Shown: piece by piece, positions 43,750-52,331 of the stretch
Position numbering within the stretch: position 1 is the stretch's first letter
Layout of the letters: each line of letters begins with the position of its first letter
Source of the DNA: Cyclobacterium amurskyense
Lineage (GTDB): Bacteria; Bacteroidota; Bacteroidia; Cytophagales; Cyclobacteriaceae
Direction: 5' to 3'
DNA: 64,000 nt
NCBI RefSeq assembly: GCF_001050135.1
Contig: NZ_CP012040.1
Span: 2,949,001-3,013,000 of the forward strand
Position numbers and translations under genes: made by a program
The notes under the pieces: generated by a model
Databases searched by the model: none
The model's input: only the letters and a program-made list of their open reading frames with translations
Told to the model about the DNA's origin: nothing

Positions 43750-46170
43750 ATGAATACTGAATATTTACCTACACTTACTAAAGAAAGCGAAAACCCTTTT
43801 GGGGTTCAAAGTGTCCTGAATGACTATAGAATGGTCATGATAAGTAGGCATGCGTCGTTGACTGTACGAAAAGAGGTGTTTATGGGTAAAGCCAAATTTG
43901 GGATTTACGGGGATGGTAAAGAGTTGGCTCAGGTGGCTATGGCAAGGTTTTTTAAACTGGGTGATTTCAGGTCCGGATACTACAGGGACCAAACCCTTCT
44001 GTTTGCGATGCAAGAACTTAGTCTTCAGGAGTATTTTGCTCAGTTGTATGCACATACCGATACCAAAGTAGAGCCTGCAAGTGGAGGCCGTTTAATGAAT
44101 GGACACTTTGCAACCAGGTCTTTGAATGATGACGGTACTTGGAAAAACCTGATGGAAATGAGGAATTCCTCTGCAGATGTTTCTCCTACTGCAGCTCAAA
44201 TGCCCAAACTACTTGGTCTAGCTTATGCTTCCAAGCTTTATAAAGAAAACCCTGCACTTCAACACATGACTAGCTTTTCCAATAAAGGGGGAGAGGTAGC
44301 GTGGGGAACAATAGGAAATGCATCAACTGCCGAAGGAATGTTTTTTGAAACATTTAACGCAGGAGGTGTTTTGCAGGTGCCAATGGTTATTTCTGTTTGG
44401 GATGATGATTACGGCATTTCTGTGACAAATGATTTACAAGTAACTAAAGCAAGTATTTCGGCTGCACTAGAAGGCTTTAAAAGGGATAACGAACAAAAGG
44501 GCTATGAAATATTAGTCGTAAAAGGATGGGATTACGAGGGCTTGGTAAATGCCTATAGCAGGGCAAATAAAGTGGCCAGGGAGCAGCATGTGCCTGTTCT
44601 GGTCCATGTGACGGAAATGACCCAACCTCAGGGGCATTCTACCTCAGGATCTCATGAAAGGTACAAAAGCAAAGAGCGACTTCAGTGGGAGGTAGAATAC
44701 GACTGCGTTGTTAAGTTTAAAGAATATATATTGTCCAACAAAATAGCCTCTGAGGAAGAGTTGGATCAAATAAATGCTGAGGCAAAGCAACTTGTTAAAG
44801 AAAGCAAGGACAAAGCTTGGAAAGCCTTTTCAGCTACGATAAAAAAAGAATTAGACGAAGCGGTAGTGCTGCTGATTGAATTGGCAGATAAGTGCAAAGG
44901 GAATAAGGAACTAACTCAAATGGTTCATGAGCTTAGGCGTACCCTAAATCCCGTTAGGATGGATGTAATCAGTACTGTCCGAAAAGCTTTATTACTGGTT
45001 CGAACAGAACCTTTAGAAGTCAAGGCAAGGCTTCAAAGCTGGTATAAAAGCCAACAGAAACTAAACCAAGACAGGTATTCAAGTCATCAATACAGTGAGT
45101 CTGAATTTAGGGTTGATGCCGTTCCTCCCGTGGAAGTGAAGTATTCTGAGGAACCCTCTGTTTTGGATGGTCGTGAAATTCTTAAGGCCTGCTTTGATGC
45201 CATTCTAGAAAGAGATCCCCGGGTTTTTGTGATTGGTGAAGATGTAGGTTTGATAGGAGATGTGAATCAGGCATTTGCAGGCTTACAGGCCAAACATGGA
45301 GAGTTGCGTGTCACAGATACGGGTATTCGCGAAGTATCCATTATAGGACAGGGAATAGGTGCTGCATTGAGAGGTCTAAGGCCTATTACAGAAATTCAAT
45401 ACCTGGATTATTTGATTTATGCATTAATGACCTTGTCGGATGATTTGGCTTGCCTGCATTACAGGACTAAAGGGGGGCAAAAAGCACCTTTGATTATTCG
45501 TACCAGAGGGCACAGACTTGAAGGAGTATGGCATTCTGGATCTCCTATTGGTATGATCTTGAGTAGTCTCAGAGGGATTCTATTATGTGTGCCTAGAGAC
45601 ATGACCCAAGCAGCAGGTATGTACAATACTTTATTGGAAGCTGATCAGCCTGCTATTGTTATAGAATCACTGAATGGATACAGGCTAAAAGAAAAAATGC
45701 CTTCCAATATTGGGGATTTTAAAGTTGCTTTAGGAAAGGCTGAGATCTTACAGTCGGGTAAAGACATCACAGTAGTGACTTACGGTTCCATGTGCAGAAT
45801 AGTGTTGGAAGCGGCTAAGCGACTAGCTCAAATAGGGATTTTTGTTGAGGTTATAGATGTACAAACTCTGTTACCTTTCGATTTGGATCAGGTTACCTTG
45901 AATTCTATTAAGAAAACCAACAGGGTTATTTTTGCAGATGAGGACGTTCCTGGAGGAGCTTCTGCTTATATGATGCAGCAAGTCATCGAAGAGCAACAAG
46001 CTTACTATTACCTGGATTCTCAACCTATGACACTTTCAGCTAAAGAACATAGGCCTGCTTATTCGTCAGATGGGGACTACTTTTCCAAACCAAGTGCTGA
46101 CGATGTTGTGGAGAAAGTCTATGCTATGATGCATGAAGCTGACCCCAAAAATTTCCCAGCAATCTTTTAA
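43750..46170 (+). CDS. 2-oxoacid dehydrogenase E1, fused alpha and beta subunits
   Basis: 806 residues: an E1-alpha-like domain (about 30-390) joined to an E1-beta domain (about 475-800). Together they decarboxylate a 2-oxoacid with thiamine diphosphate for a lipoyl E2; branched-chain (2-oxoisovalerate) is likeliest given the bacteroidotal fusion, but pyruvate is possible. In the alpha half the Mg/TPP site reads GTIGNASTAEG and WDDDYGISV, so the GDG aspartate is Asn and the usual NN is DD. The beta half keeps VIGEDVGLIGDVNQAFAGL, TDTGIREVSIIGQGIGAALRG and the C-terminal transketolase domain with VIDVQTLLPFD. No E2/E3 gene is nearby. Convergent with the lipoprotein gene. Confidence 0.85.
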   Translation: MNTEYLPTLTKESENPFGVQSVLNDYRMVMISRHASLTVRKEVFMGKAKFGIYGDGKELAQVAMARFFKLGDFRSGYYRDQTLLFAMQELSLQEYFAQLYAHTDTKVEPASGGRLMNGHFATRSLNDDGTWKNLMEMRNSSADVSPTAAQMPKLLGLAYASKLYKENPALQHMTSFSNKGGEVAWGTIGNASTAEGMFFETFNAGGVLQVPMVISVWDDDYGISVTNDLQVTKASISAALEGFKRDNEQKGYEILVVKGWDYEGLVNAYSRANKVAREQHVPVLVHVTEMTQPQGHSTSGSHERYKSKERLQWEVEYDCVVKFKEYILSNKIASEEELDQINAEAKQLVKESKDKAWKAFSATIKKELDEAVVLLIELADKCKGNKELTQMVHELRRTLNPVRMDVISTVRKALLLVRTEPLEVKARLQSWYKSQQKLNQDRYSSHQYSESEFRVDAVPPVEVKYSEEPSVLDGREILKACFDAILERDPRVFVIGEDVGLIGDVNQAFAGLQAKHGELRVTDTGIREVSIIGQGIGAALRGLRPITEIQYLDYLIYALMTLSDDLACLHYRTKGGQKAPLIIRTRGHRLEGVWHSGSPIGMILSSLRGILLCVPRDMTQAAGMYNTLLEADQPAIVIESLNGYRLKEKMPSNIGDFKVALGKAEILQSGKDITVVTYGSMCRIVLEAAKRLAQIGIFVEVIDVQTLLPFDLDQVTLNSIKKTNRVIFADEDVPGGASAYMMQQVIEEQQAYYYLDSQPMTLSAKEHRPAYSSDGDYFSKPSADDVVEKVYAMMHEADPKNFPAIF

Positions 46171-46195
46171 TTAAAAATAAATTTTAAATCTGCGA

Positions 46196-46867
46196 TCAGC
46201 GTTCGATCTGAGATAAAGTGAAATCAGGAGTGCTTACCACATTGCTTTCATTTAAAGCCCTGTCTTTGATTTTTAACTCTAGTTTTATAGTGTCATTTCG
46301 GAAAATGCTATTCCATCCCAGAGACAACATAGCGTACCTGATTTTACCTTCTATAGCGCGTGATTGATCCTCTTCAAGCATTCTTGGAAAGCGGCCATTG
46401 AAGGTTGTATAGTAAGGTGGATCTGACCAATTAAATTCGGTGTAATTTCCACCTCTTTTAATGAAAAATTTAACCAAGATATTGTAGTAATCCTCATTTT
46501 CGGATACCCACAAGGTGTCTTTTATTTCCTGATTGTTGATCAATGGAAAAATAACCCAGTCTCTGTTGTTGAAGTCTGGGGCATCGTCGGGTCTCTCACT
46601 ATAGGTAATAAACTCACCGGCATCATTGGTGAAATAGTTAAGTTCATTAAAAGGAGGGAATATATCCTTTGCATTTAAACCCAAATCTCCTTCTGCATCA
46701 CGAAAGTCCAAGGTGATGATCAATGAATCTGACCCTGACGTCTGAACAAATTCCAGATTGTTAAAATCAATTTGTGGTACGGTTGGGAAATTATCCGGTG
46801 GGGAAATGCATCCAACCCAAACTGAAAGTAGGAGCAGGGTAATGATGGTGTGATTTTTTAACTTCAT
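46196..46867 (-). CDS. Uncharacterised lipoprotein
   Basis: 223 residues of unknown function. The signal MKLKNHTIITLLLLSVWVGC places a lipid-anchor Cys at residue 20. The mature part is acidic and beta-rich (FNNLEFVQTSGSDSLIITLDFRDAEGDLGL is repeated in style by LELKIKDRALNESN near the end), suggesting an Ig-like or cadherin-like sandwich; the DAEGDLG stretch resembles a Ca2+-type loop. It is convergent with the E1 gene and divergent from the LuxE-like gene. No neighbour suggests its role. Confidence 0.65.
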   Translation of the reverse strand: MKLKNHTIITLLLLSVWVGCISPPDNFPTVPQIDFNNLEFVQTSGSDSLIITLDFRDAEGDLGLNAKDIFPPFNELNYFTNDAGEFITYSERPDDAPDFNNRDWVIFPLINNQEIKDTLWVSENEDYYNILVKFFIKRGGNYTEFNWSDPPYYTTFNGRFPRMLEEDQSRAIEGKIRYAMLSLGWNSIFRNDTIKLELKIKDRALNESNVVSTPDFTLSQIER

Positions 46868-46944
46868 AGGTAATCCGTAATTTTACACTTCCGCCTCTTT
46901 GAATGTAAAAATGATCAAATTTTGGGTTTTACCATAAAATAACG

Positions 46945-47940
46945 ATGAATTCTTTTAAAAGTTTTTGTGAAAAAATTAAATCAGGAAAAATCCAGGATTT
47001 TGATGCCTTGGCAATGGATGTATTTAGGTACCAATCCACGCACAATGAAATTTACCGCAAGTATCTTGAAGTTAGAGGGATTCAGTCTGAAAAAATTACA
47101 GAGGTACAGGAAATACCATTCCTGCCCATCTCCTTATTCAAAACAGCAAAGGTGATCTCAGGGCCTGAGGATTTATATACCTCTTGGTATTCCAGTAGTG
47201 GAACTACAGGTCAGGAAAACAGTCGGCACTATATTTGGTCTAAAGAATTCTACTTGCAGCATTGTGTAAATAATTTTGAGGCCGTTTATGGCTCTTTGAA
47301 AAATTTCCATGTGCTTGCATTGCTTCCTTCCTATTTGGAAAGAGAAGGCAGTTCTCTTGTTGATATGGCGGCTCATTTTATCCAAGAAAGTAACTCTGAT
47401 CAATCAGGTTTTTATTTGTATGAACATGAGGCTTTAAAGGAGAAATTGGAAAGTCTGAAAGAGAATGGTAAAAAAACTTTATTACTTGGTGTGACTTTTG
47501 CTTTGTTAGATTTGGCAGAAACTACAAGTCCTTCTACCGATTTTGGAGATGTGATTGTGATGGAAACTGGCGGAATGAAAGGAAGAAGAAAAGAGATGAT
47601 CAGAGAGGAAGTCCACCAACTGCTCAAAACAGCTTTCAAGGTGGACAATATTCATTCAGAATATGGGATGACTGAACTAATGTCACAAGCCTATTCTCCG
47701 GGAGAGGGTAAGTTTTGGTGCTCTCCTTTTATGAAGGTAATGGTGAGGGATGTTTATGATCCATTTACCTATACCTCTGGGACTTCGGGCGCATTGAATG
47801 TCATAGATTTGGCAAATTTCCACTCTTGTTCCTTTATTGAAACGGAAGATCTTGGCGTAAAAAATAAAGATGGAAGTTTCACCGTTTTAGGGAGAATGGA
47901 TAACAGCGAGACCAGGGGCTGTAATTTAATGATCAATTAA
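46945..47940 (+). CDS. LuxE/acyl-protein synthetase-like enzyme
   Basis: 331 residues resembling LuxE and the adenylate-forming superfamily: the phosphate-binding SSSGTTGQENSRHYIW (about 83-98), EIPFLPISLFKTAKV before it, and the strand-helix HSEYGMTELMSQAYS (about 238). LuxE activates a fatty acid as acyl-AMP and passes it to an internal Cys; here a Cys lies near the C-terminus (residue 326, RGCNLMIN). No luxCDAB or reductase gene is adjacent, so luminescence is not implied. The substrate is unknown. Confidence 0.78.
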   Translation: MNSFKSFCEKIKSGKIQDFDALAMDVFRYQSTHNEIYRKYLEVRGIQSEKITEVQEIPFLPISLFKTAKVISGPEDLYTSWYSSSGTTGQENSRHYIWSKEFYLQHCVNNFEAVYGSLKNFHVLALLPSYLEREGSSLVDMAAHFIQESNSDQSGFYLYEHEALKEKLESLKENGKKTLLLGVTFALLDLAETTSPSTDFGDVIVMETGGMKGRRKEMIREEVHQLLKTAFKVDNIHSEYGMTELMSQAYSPGEGKFWCSPFMKVMVRDVYDPFTYTSGTSGALNVIDLANFHSCSFIETEDLGVKNKDGSFTVLGRMDNSETRGCNLMIN

Positions 47941-47991
47941 TTTTGTATTTATTTAGTATTTACACATATTTGGCTTAAATCTTTTAATATT

Positions 47992-48108
47992 ATGAAAACT
48001 TTATTGACAATTTTGGTGGCTTGTGCGATTTTGGTATTGTCTTCATGTGCTTCTAGCAAACCCTGCCCTGCATATGCGAAGGTAGGGAGTGTAGAAGCAA
48101 ATGGCTAA
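47992..48108 (+). CDS. Small 38-residue lipoprotein with Cys-Pro-Ala-Tyr motif
   Basis: Too short for most annotation. The sequence has a lipoprotein signal (MKTLLTILVACAILVLSSC) with the acceptor Cys at residue 19, then ASSKPCPAYAKVGSVEANG. The frame begins with ATG and ends with TAA, 51 bp after the LuxE-like gene. Signal plus a compact CPAY motif makes a real short lipoprotein credible; I recall similar short CPAY lipoproteins in Cytophagales but cannot check. Function unknown. Confidence 0.7.
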   Translation: MKTLLTILVACAILVLSSCASSKPCPAYAKVGSVEANG

Positions 48109-48124
48109 GCACCAAAGCGCTTAT

Positions 48125-49282
48125 TTAATAATCTGCATACTTTTTAATGTCTTCGGCAGAGATGCTTTTACCTCCAAGTATAACTAACCTTTCGATTACA
48201 TTTCTTAGTTCTCTGATATTTCCTGTCCAAGGAAATTCTTGCAACTTTTGAATAGCAGCTTTTTCAATTTCTTTTTTGGTGGTACCATATTCCCCGGCAA
48301 TATCTCCTAAGAATTTGTCTACCAGTAATGGTATGTCATCTCTTCTGTCTTTTAATGGAGGTACTTGGATAAGTATGACACTTATTCTATGGTAAAGATC
48401 TTCCCTAAAATTACCTTCAGCGATTTCATTTTTGAGGTCTTTGTTGGTGGCTGCGAGCACCCGGACATCTACTTTTATGTCCTTGTCTCCTCCTACGCGG
48501 GTAATTTTGTGCTCCTGTAGGGCTCTTAGTACTTTCGCTTGAGCAGAGAGGCTCATGTCGCCAATTTCATCAAGGAAAAGTGTGCCGCCATTGGCTTGCT
48601 CAAATTTTCCTTGCCTTTGTTTGTTCGCCGAGGTAAAGGCTCCTTTTTCATGACCAAACAATTCGCTTTCGATCAATTCGGCAGGTATTGCCGCGCAATT
48701 GACAGCGATAAAAGGTGCTTTTTCTCTACTGCTTTTTTGGTGGATCCAATGGGATACCAATTCTTTACCAGTTCCATTTGGGCCTGTAATTAAAACCCTG
48801 GCATCCGTTGGTGCTACTTTTTCTATGGTTTCTTTTACTATAGATATGGCTTTAGACTCACCAACCATGTCCAGCTTTTTAGAAAGCTTTTTCTTCAGCA
48901 CTTTTGTTTCCTGAACCAGTTCTTTTTTGTCCAGGGCATTCCTGACCGTTAATAATAGCCTGTTGAGATCAGGGGGTTTTGGGATAAAATCGAAGGCGCC
49001 TTTTTTGGTAGCTTCTACCGCTGTTTCAATAGATCCATGAGCAGAAATCATAATGAATTGAGGTTGCTTGCTAAGCTCGCTGGCTTTAGAAAGCACTTCC
49101 ATTCCATCCATTTTTGGCATTTTGATGTCACATAGGACCAAATCAAAATCCTCGTTTTTTATCATTTCGAGACCTTTCTCACCATCTTGGGCTTCAAAGA
49201 TTTCGTATTTCTCATACTCAAGAATTTCTTTAAGCGTAGACCTGATGACTTTTTCGTCATCTATTATCAAAATTTTCGGCAT
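48125..49282 (-). CDS. NtrC-family response regulator lacking the DNA-binding domain
   Basis: 385 residues. A receiver domain (phosphoacceptor Asp52 in LVLCDIKMPKMDG, Lys102 region FIPKP) is followed by a linker and the sigma-54-type AAA+ domain (about 138-380) with Walker A GPNGTGKE, the loop GAFTSA at 214-219, Walker B GGTLFLDEIGD and the RELRNVIERL helix. The protein stops right after ISAEDIKKYADY, so the usual Fis-type HTH is absent. The canonical GAFTGA loop that contacts sigma-54 has Ser for Gly. The start lies 31 bp behind rnpB on the same strand. Confidence 0.88.
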   Translation of the reverse strand: MPKILIIDDEKVIRSTLKEILEYEKYEIFEAQDGEKGLEMIKNEDFDLVLCDIKMPKMDGMEVLSKASELSKQPQFIMISAHGSIETAVEATKKGAFDFIPKPPDLNRLLLTVRNALDKKELVQETKVLKKKLSKKLDMVGESKAISIVKETIEKVAPTDARVLITGPNGTGKELVSHWIHQKSSREKAPFIAVNCAAIPAELIESELFGHEKGAFTSANKQRQGKFEQANGGTLFLDEIGDMSLSAQAKVLRALQEHKITRVGGDKDIKVDVRVLAATNKDLKNEIAEGNFREDLYHRISVILIQVPPLKDRRDDIPLLVDKFLGDIAGEYGTTKKEIEKAAIQKLQEFPWTGNIRELRNVIERLVILGGKSISAEDIKKYADY

Positions 49283-49313
49283 ATTAAAGCTATCCGTTAA
49301 TTAGTAAAATTAA

Positions 49314-49712
<399 letters not shown>

Positions 49713-49714
49713 CA

Positions 49715-49747
49715 CAAAAATAAATTAAATAAAGCCATTATTCACAA
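49715..49747 (-). promoter_or_regulatory. rnpB: Candidate rnpB promoter
   Basis: On the minus strand, TTG (complement of 49745-49747) and TATTTTTG (complement of 49715-49722) are 22 bp apart, matching the Bacteroidota -33/-7 pattern. The predicted start then falls within a few bases of the mature 5' end at 49712. Confidence 0.5.
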
Positions 49748-49863
49748 TGAATTTCGTTTTTATTAATTGTTTACATTTTTGATAAGGATTAAATCTATTT
49801 TGCTCTTCAGATTAATTGATTATATTTCTAAGAGGAATTGTTGATAATTACTTATAAAGGGCT

Positions 49864-49983
49864 ATGAAAGATTTGTTTAAAGGATTGATCGCAGGATATG
49901 GTGCTTATAAATTAGGCGGTGGCTGCTTTAGCACGGTGCTGATTTTTATCTTAATTTGGTTCTTGTTGGGACAATGCAGTTAA
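49864..49983 (+). CDS. Small 39-residue membrane protein
   Basis: A short ATG-to-TAA frame encoding MKDLFKGLIAGYGAYKLGGG followed by CFSTVLIFILIWFLLGQCS. The first half has a Gly-rich amphipathic segment and the second a single transmembrane helix. It lies in an otherwise non-coding stretch between rnpB and DUF3109, divergent from rnpB. The ordered composition argues for a real small membrane protein; I recall similar short sequences in related genomes but cannot verify. Function unknown. Confidence 0.65.
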   Translation: MKDLFKGLIAGYGAYKLGGGCFSTVLIFILIWFLLGQCS

Positions 49984-50398
49984 TTTAGCGCTACGAATAA
50001 ATTTGTAGTTGCGATTCTATTACTTGGTGGAACCACTTCCCTGTGGAGGAAGGGAAGTTTATGGAATTAACTCACCTGATTTTTTAGCCTTGTAAAAGTG
50101 AAAATTTTAGAATTACCGTCACTCCTGAAAGAATGGGCTTTAAGTAGGCCTTGGTGTTGAACCCTGATTTAAAGTTTGAACAAATATATAGACAGTATTT
50201 TTGCTGTAACGCTGATCAAACCATCATTTAAATAAGTCAAATTGTGCTAATTAATTTCTATGAATTGGTGTTAAACCCGGATTATGTAATAGAATGTCTA
50301 TTGCATAATCCGGGTTAAACTACTTCCAGATTGTTCCATAGGTCAGTTTTTATTTTTAACCTATTAGAGAAAAGAATACCTTTGTAAAAAATGAATAT
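49984..50398. other. Intergenic region with palindromic repeat
   Basis: A 415-bp gap before DUF3109. It holds the short palindromic element at 50270-50320 and a minor hairpin (CTTCCCT 50036-50042 with AGGGAAG 50051-50057) without a T tail. No coding frame is credible. Confidence 0.6.
50270..50320. repeat. 51-bp near-perfect palindrome, short form of the 20.6-kb element
   Basis: Two 24-nt arms, 50270-50293 and 50297-50320, pair with 22 of 24 matches around ATG. Both contain AACCCGGATTATG(T/C)AATAGA. The reverse complement of this unit is collinear with the 20585-20804 element once its 163-bp insert and one CTATTAC copy are removed. Confidence 0.8.
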
Positions 50399-50968
50399 AT
50401 GATATTAGTTGGTAATGCGGTAATCAGCGATGATATAAAGGAGCAATTCTTCGTTTGCGACTTAGGTAAATGTAAAGGCGCTTGCTGCGTAGAAGGTGAT
50501 GCTGGTGCGCCTCTCACAGATGATGAAATTAAAATTTTGGATAAAGATTATCCTGCCATAGCCCCTTTTCTTACAGCAGAAGGCAGAGATGCAATAGCTG
50601 AAAAGGGAACTTGGGTAATTGACCAGGAAAATGAAAAAGGTACAAGTACTATCGGAGAAAATGGTGCCTGTGCATTTGCCACAACTGACGATAAAGGAAT
50701 TTTAAAGTGTGGAATAGAGGATGCCTATAACAATGGCAAGACCGCATTTAAAAAGCCAATCAGCTGTCATTTATACCCTATTAGAATTACTAAATACGAT
50801 GAGTATGAGGCCTTGAATTATGACAGGTGGGAGATTTGTGACGCAGCCTGTGCCTTGGGCAATACTCTTGGTGTGCCCTTGTACCGGTTTTTGAAAGATG
50901 CCTTAGTGAGGAAGTTTGGTGAAGAATGGTACGCAGAACTTCTTGAGGAGATAGGAGTGGAGGAGTAG
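50399..50968 (+). CDS. DUF3109 family protein, cysteine-rich
   Basis: 189 residues, cytosolic, of the DUF3109 (YkgJ-related, putative metal-binding) family. The cysteine motif C-x4-C-x3-CC (Cys20, 25, 29 and 30) lies in FFVCDLGKCKGACCVEGD; further Cys occur in NGACAF, LKCGIED, SCHLYPIR and CDAACALG, which together could hold a zinc or Fe-S centre. The function is unknown. Start: the ATG at 50399 (MILVGNAV); the earlier ATG at 50391 runs into a stop. Convergent with murA. Confidence 0.88.
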   Translation: MILVGNAVISDDIKEQFFVCDLGKCKGACCVEGDAGAPLTDDEIKILDKDYPAIAPFLTAEGRDAIAEKGTWVIDQENEKGTSTIGENGACAFATTDDKGILKCGIEDAYNNGKTAFKKPISCHLYPIRITKYDEYEALNYDRWEICDAACALGNTLGVPLYRFLKDALVRKFGEEWYAELLEEIGVEE

Positions 50969-51023
50969 ATGTCCCCGGCCTTATTAAACCTCGGTCATCC
51001 ACCCCTTAACTAGAAAATAAAGG

Positions 51024-52331
51024 TTAATTAAACCTTACGATATCTGCTCCAAGGGCATTTAGTCGTTGATCAATATATTGATAACCTCTGTCTATTTGTT
51101 CTACGTTGTCGATTATCGATACGCCCTCAGCGGACATGGCAGCAATCAAAAGTGAGACCCCTGCTCGTATGTCTGGCGAAGTCATTCGGATACCCTTTAG
51201 CGGATACTTCCTGTCCAGGCCTATTACCGTGGCCCTGTGTGGGTCACATAAGATGATTTGGGCTCCCATATCGATCAATTTATCAACAAAAAACAACCTG
51301 CTTTCAAACATTTTTTGATGAACCAAAACAGTGCCTTTTGCTTGGGTAGCCACTACCAAGACTATACTCAGCAGATCAGGAGTAAAACCAGGCCAGATTG
51401 CATCTGATACCGTCAGTATGGATCCATCAATAAATGTCTCAATCTCGAAATGTTTTCTGGCGGGTATGTATATATCATCCCCTTTAATTTCAAGCTGAAT
51501 ACCTAATCTCCTGAAAGTGTCAGGAATAATCCCCAATTTATCAACTTGAGCATCTTTGATGGTAATTTCGGATTGGGTCATGGCCGCTAAGCCAATAAAA
51601 GATCCAATCTCAATCATGTCAGGTAGCAGGGTATGCGTTGTTCCTTTCAGGCTTTTAACCCCTTCTATATTTAATAGGTTAGAGCCTATACCCGTGATCT
51701 TACCGCCCATGCTATTGATCATTAGGCAAAGCTGCTGTATATAGGGTTCACAAGCTGCGTTGTAGATGGTTGTCTTTCCTTCAGCCATTACAGCAGCCAT
51801 GATGATATTGGCAGTGCCAGTCACAGATGCCTCGTCGAGTAACATGTACGCGCCTTTTAACTTGCTGGCATCAATTTTATAGAGCTCTTTTTTTGCGTCG
51901 TAATGGAATTTGGCACCAAGATTTTGGAAACCCGTGAAATGAGTATCCATTCTCCTTCTACCGATTTTATCTCCACCTGGCTTGGAAATCCTTCCTTTTC
52001 CAAATCTAGAAAGCAGTGGCCCCAAAAGCATTACAGATCCTCTAAGGCTAGAAGCTTGTTTTAGGTATTCTTCTGTTTCCAGATAGGAAAGATTTATGTT
52101 TTTGGCGGTAAAGGAATAACTTTCCGGCCCGCGTTTTTGAACGACTACTCCCATATCAGAGAGTAGTTCAATCAATTTATTAACGTCCCTAATGTTGGGG
52201 ATTTTGTTAATGATGACTTCCTCAGGTGTAAGTAATACGGCACAGAGGATTTGTAAGGCTTCATTTTTTGCGCCTTGAGGAGTGATTTCACCTTTGAGTT
52301 TCGTCCCTCCGTTTACCCGGAATGATGCCAT
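51024..52331 (-). CDS. murA: UDP-N-acetylglucosamine 1-carboxyvinyltransferase, Asp-type active site
   Basis: A cytosolic enzyme of 435 residues performing the first committed step of peptidoglycan synthesis, transferring enolpyruvate from PEP to UDP-GlcNAc. Lys22-Asn23 (AKNEAL), LRGSVMLLGPLLSRFG and the C-terminal DIRAGVSLLIAAM segments are present. The catalytic loop reads KPGGDKIGRRRMDTH: residue 121 is Asp where most bacteria have the fosfomycin-alkylated Cys (Cys115 in E. coli). Known Asp variants are active but fosfomycin-insensitive. The gene starts exactly where the DUF4290 gene ends (1-bp overlap). Confidence 0.95.
   Translation of the reverse strand: MASFRVNGGTKLKGEITPQGAKNEALQILCAVLLTPEEVIINKIPNIRDVNKLIELLSDMGVVVQKRGPESYSFTAKNINLSYLETEEYLKQASSLRGSVMLLGPLLSRFGKGRISKPGGDKIGRRRMDTHFTGFQNLGAKFHYDAKKELYKIDASKLKGAYMLLDEASVTGTANIIMAAVMAEGKTTIYNAACEPYIQQLCLMINSMGGKITGIGSNLLNIEGVKSLKGTTHTLLPDMIEIGSFIGLAAMTQSEITIKDAQVDKLGIIPDTFRRLGIQLEIKGDDIYIPARKHFEIETFIDGSILTVSDAIWPGFTPDLLSIVLVVATQAKGTVLVHQKMFESRLFFVDKLIDMGAQIILCDPHRATVIGLDRKYPLKGIRMTSPDIRAGVSLLIAAMSAEGVSIIDNVEQIDRGYQYIDQRLNALGADIVRFN

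Noticed and set aside
50036..50057. CTTCCCT/AGGGAAG hairpin
   Set aside because: No T tail and no gene ends there, so it is not called a terminator.
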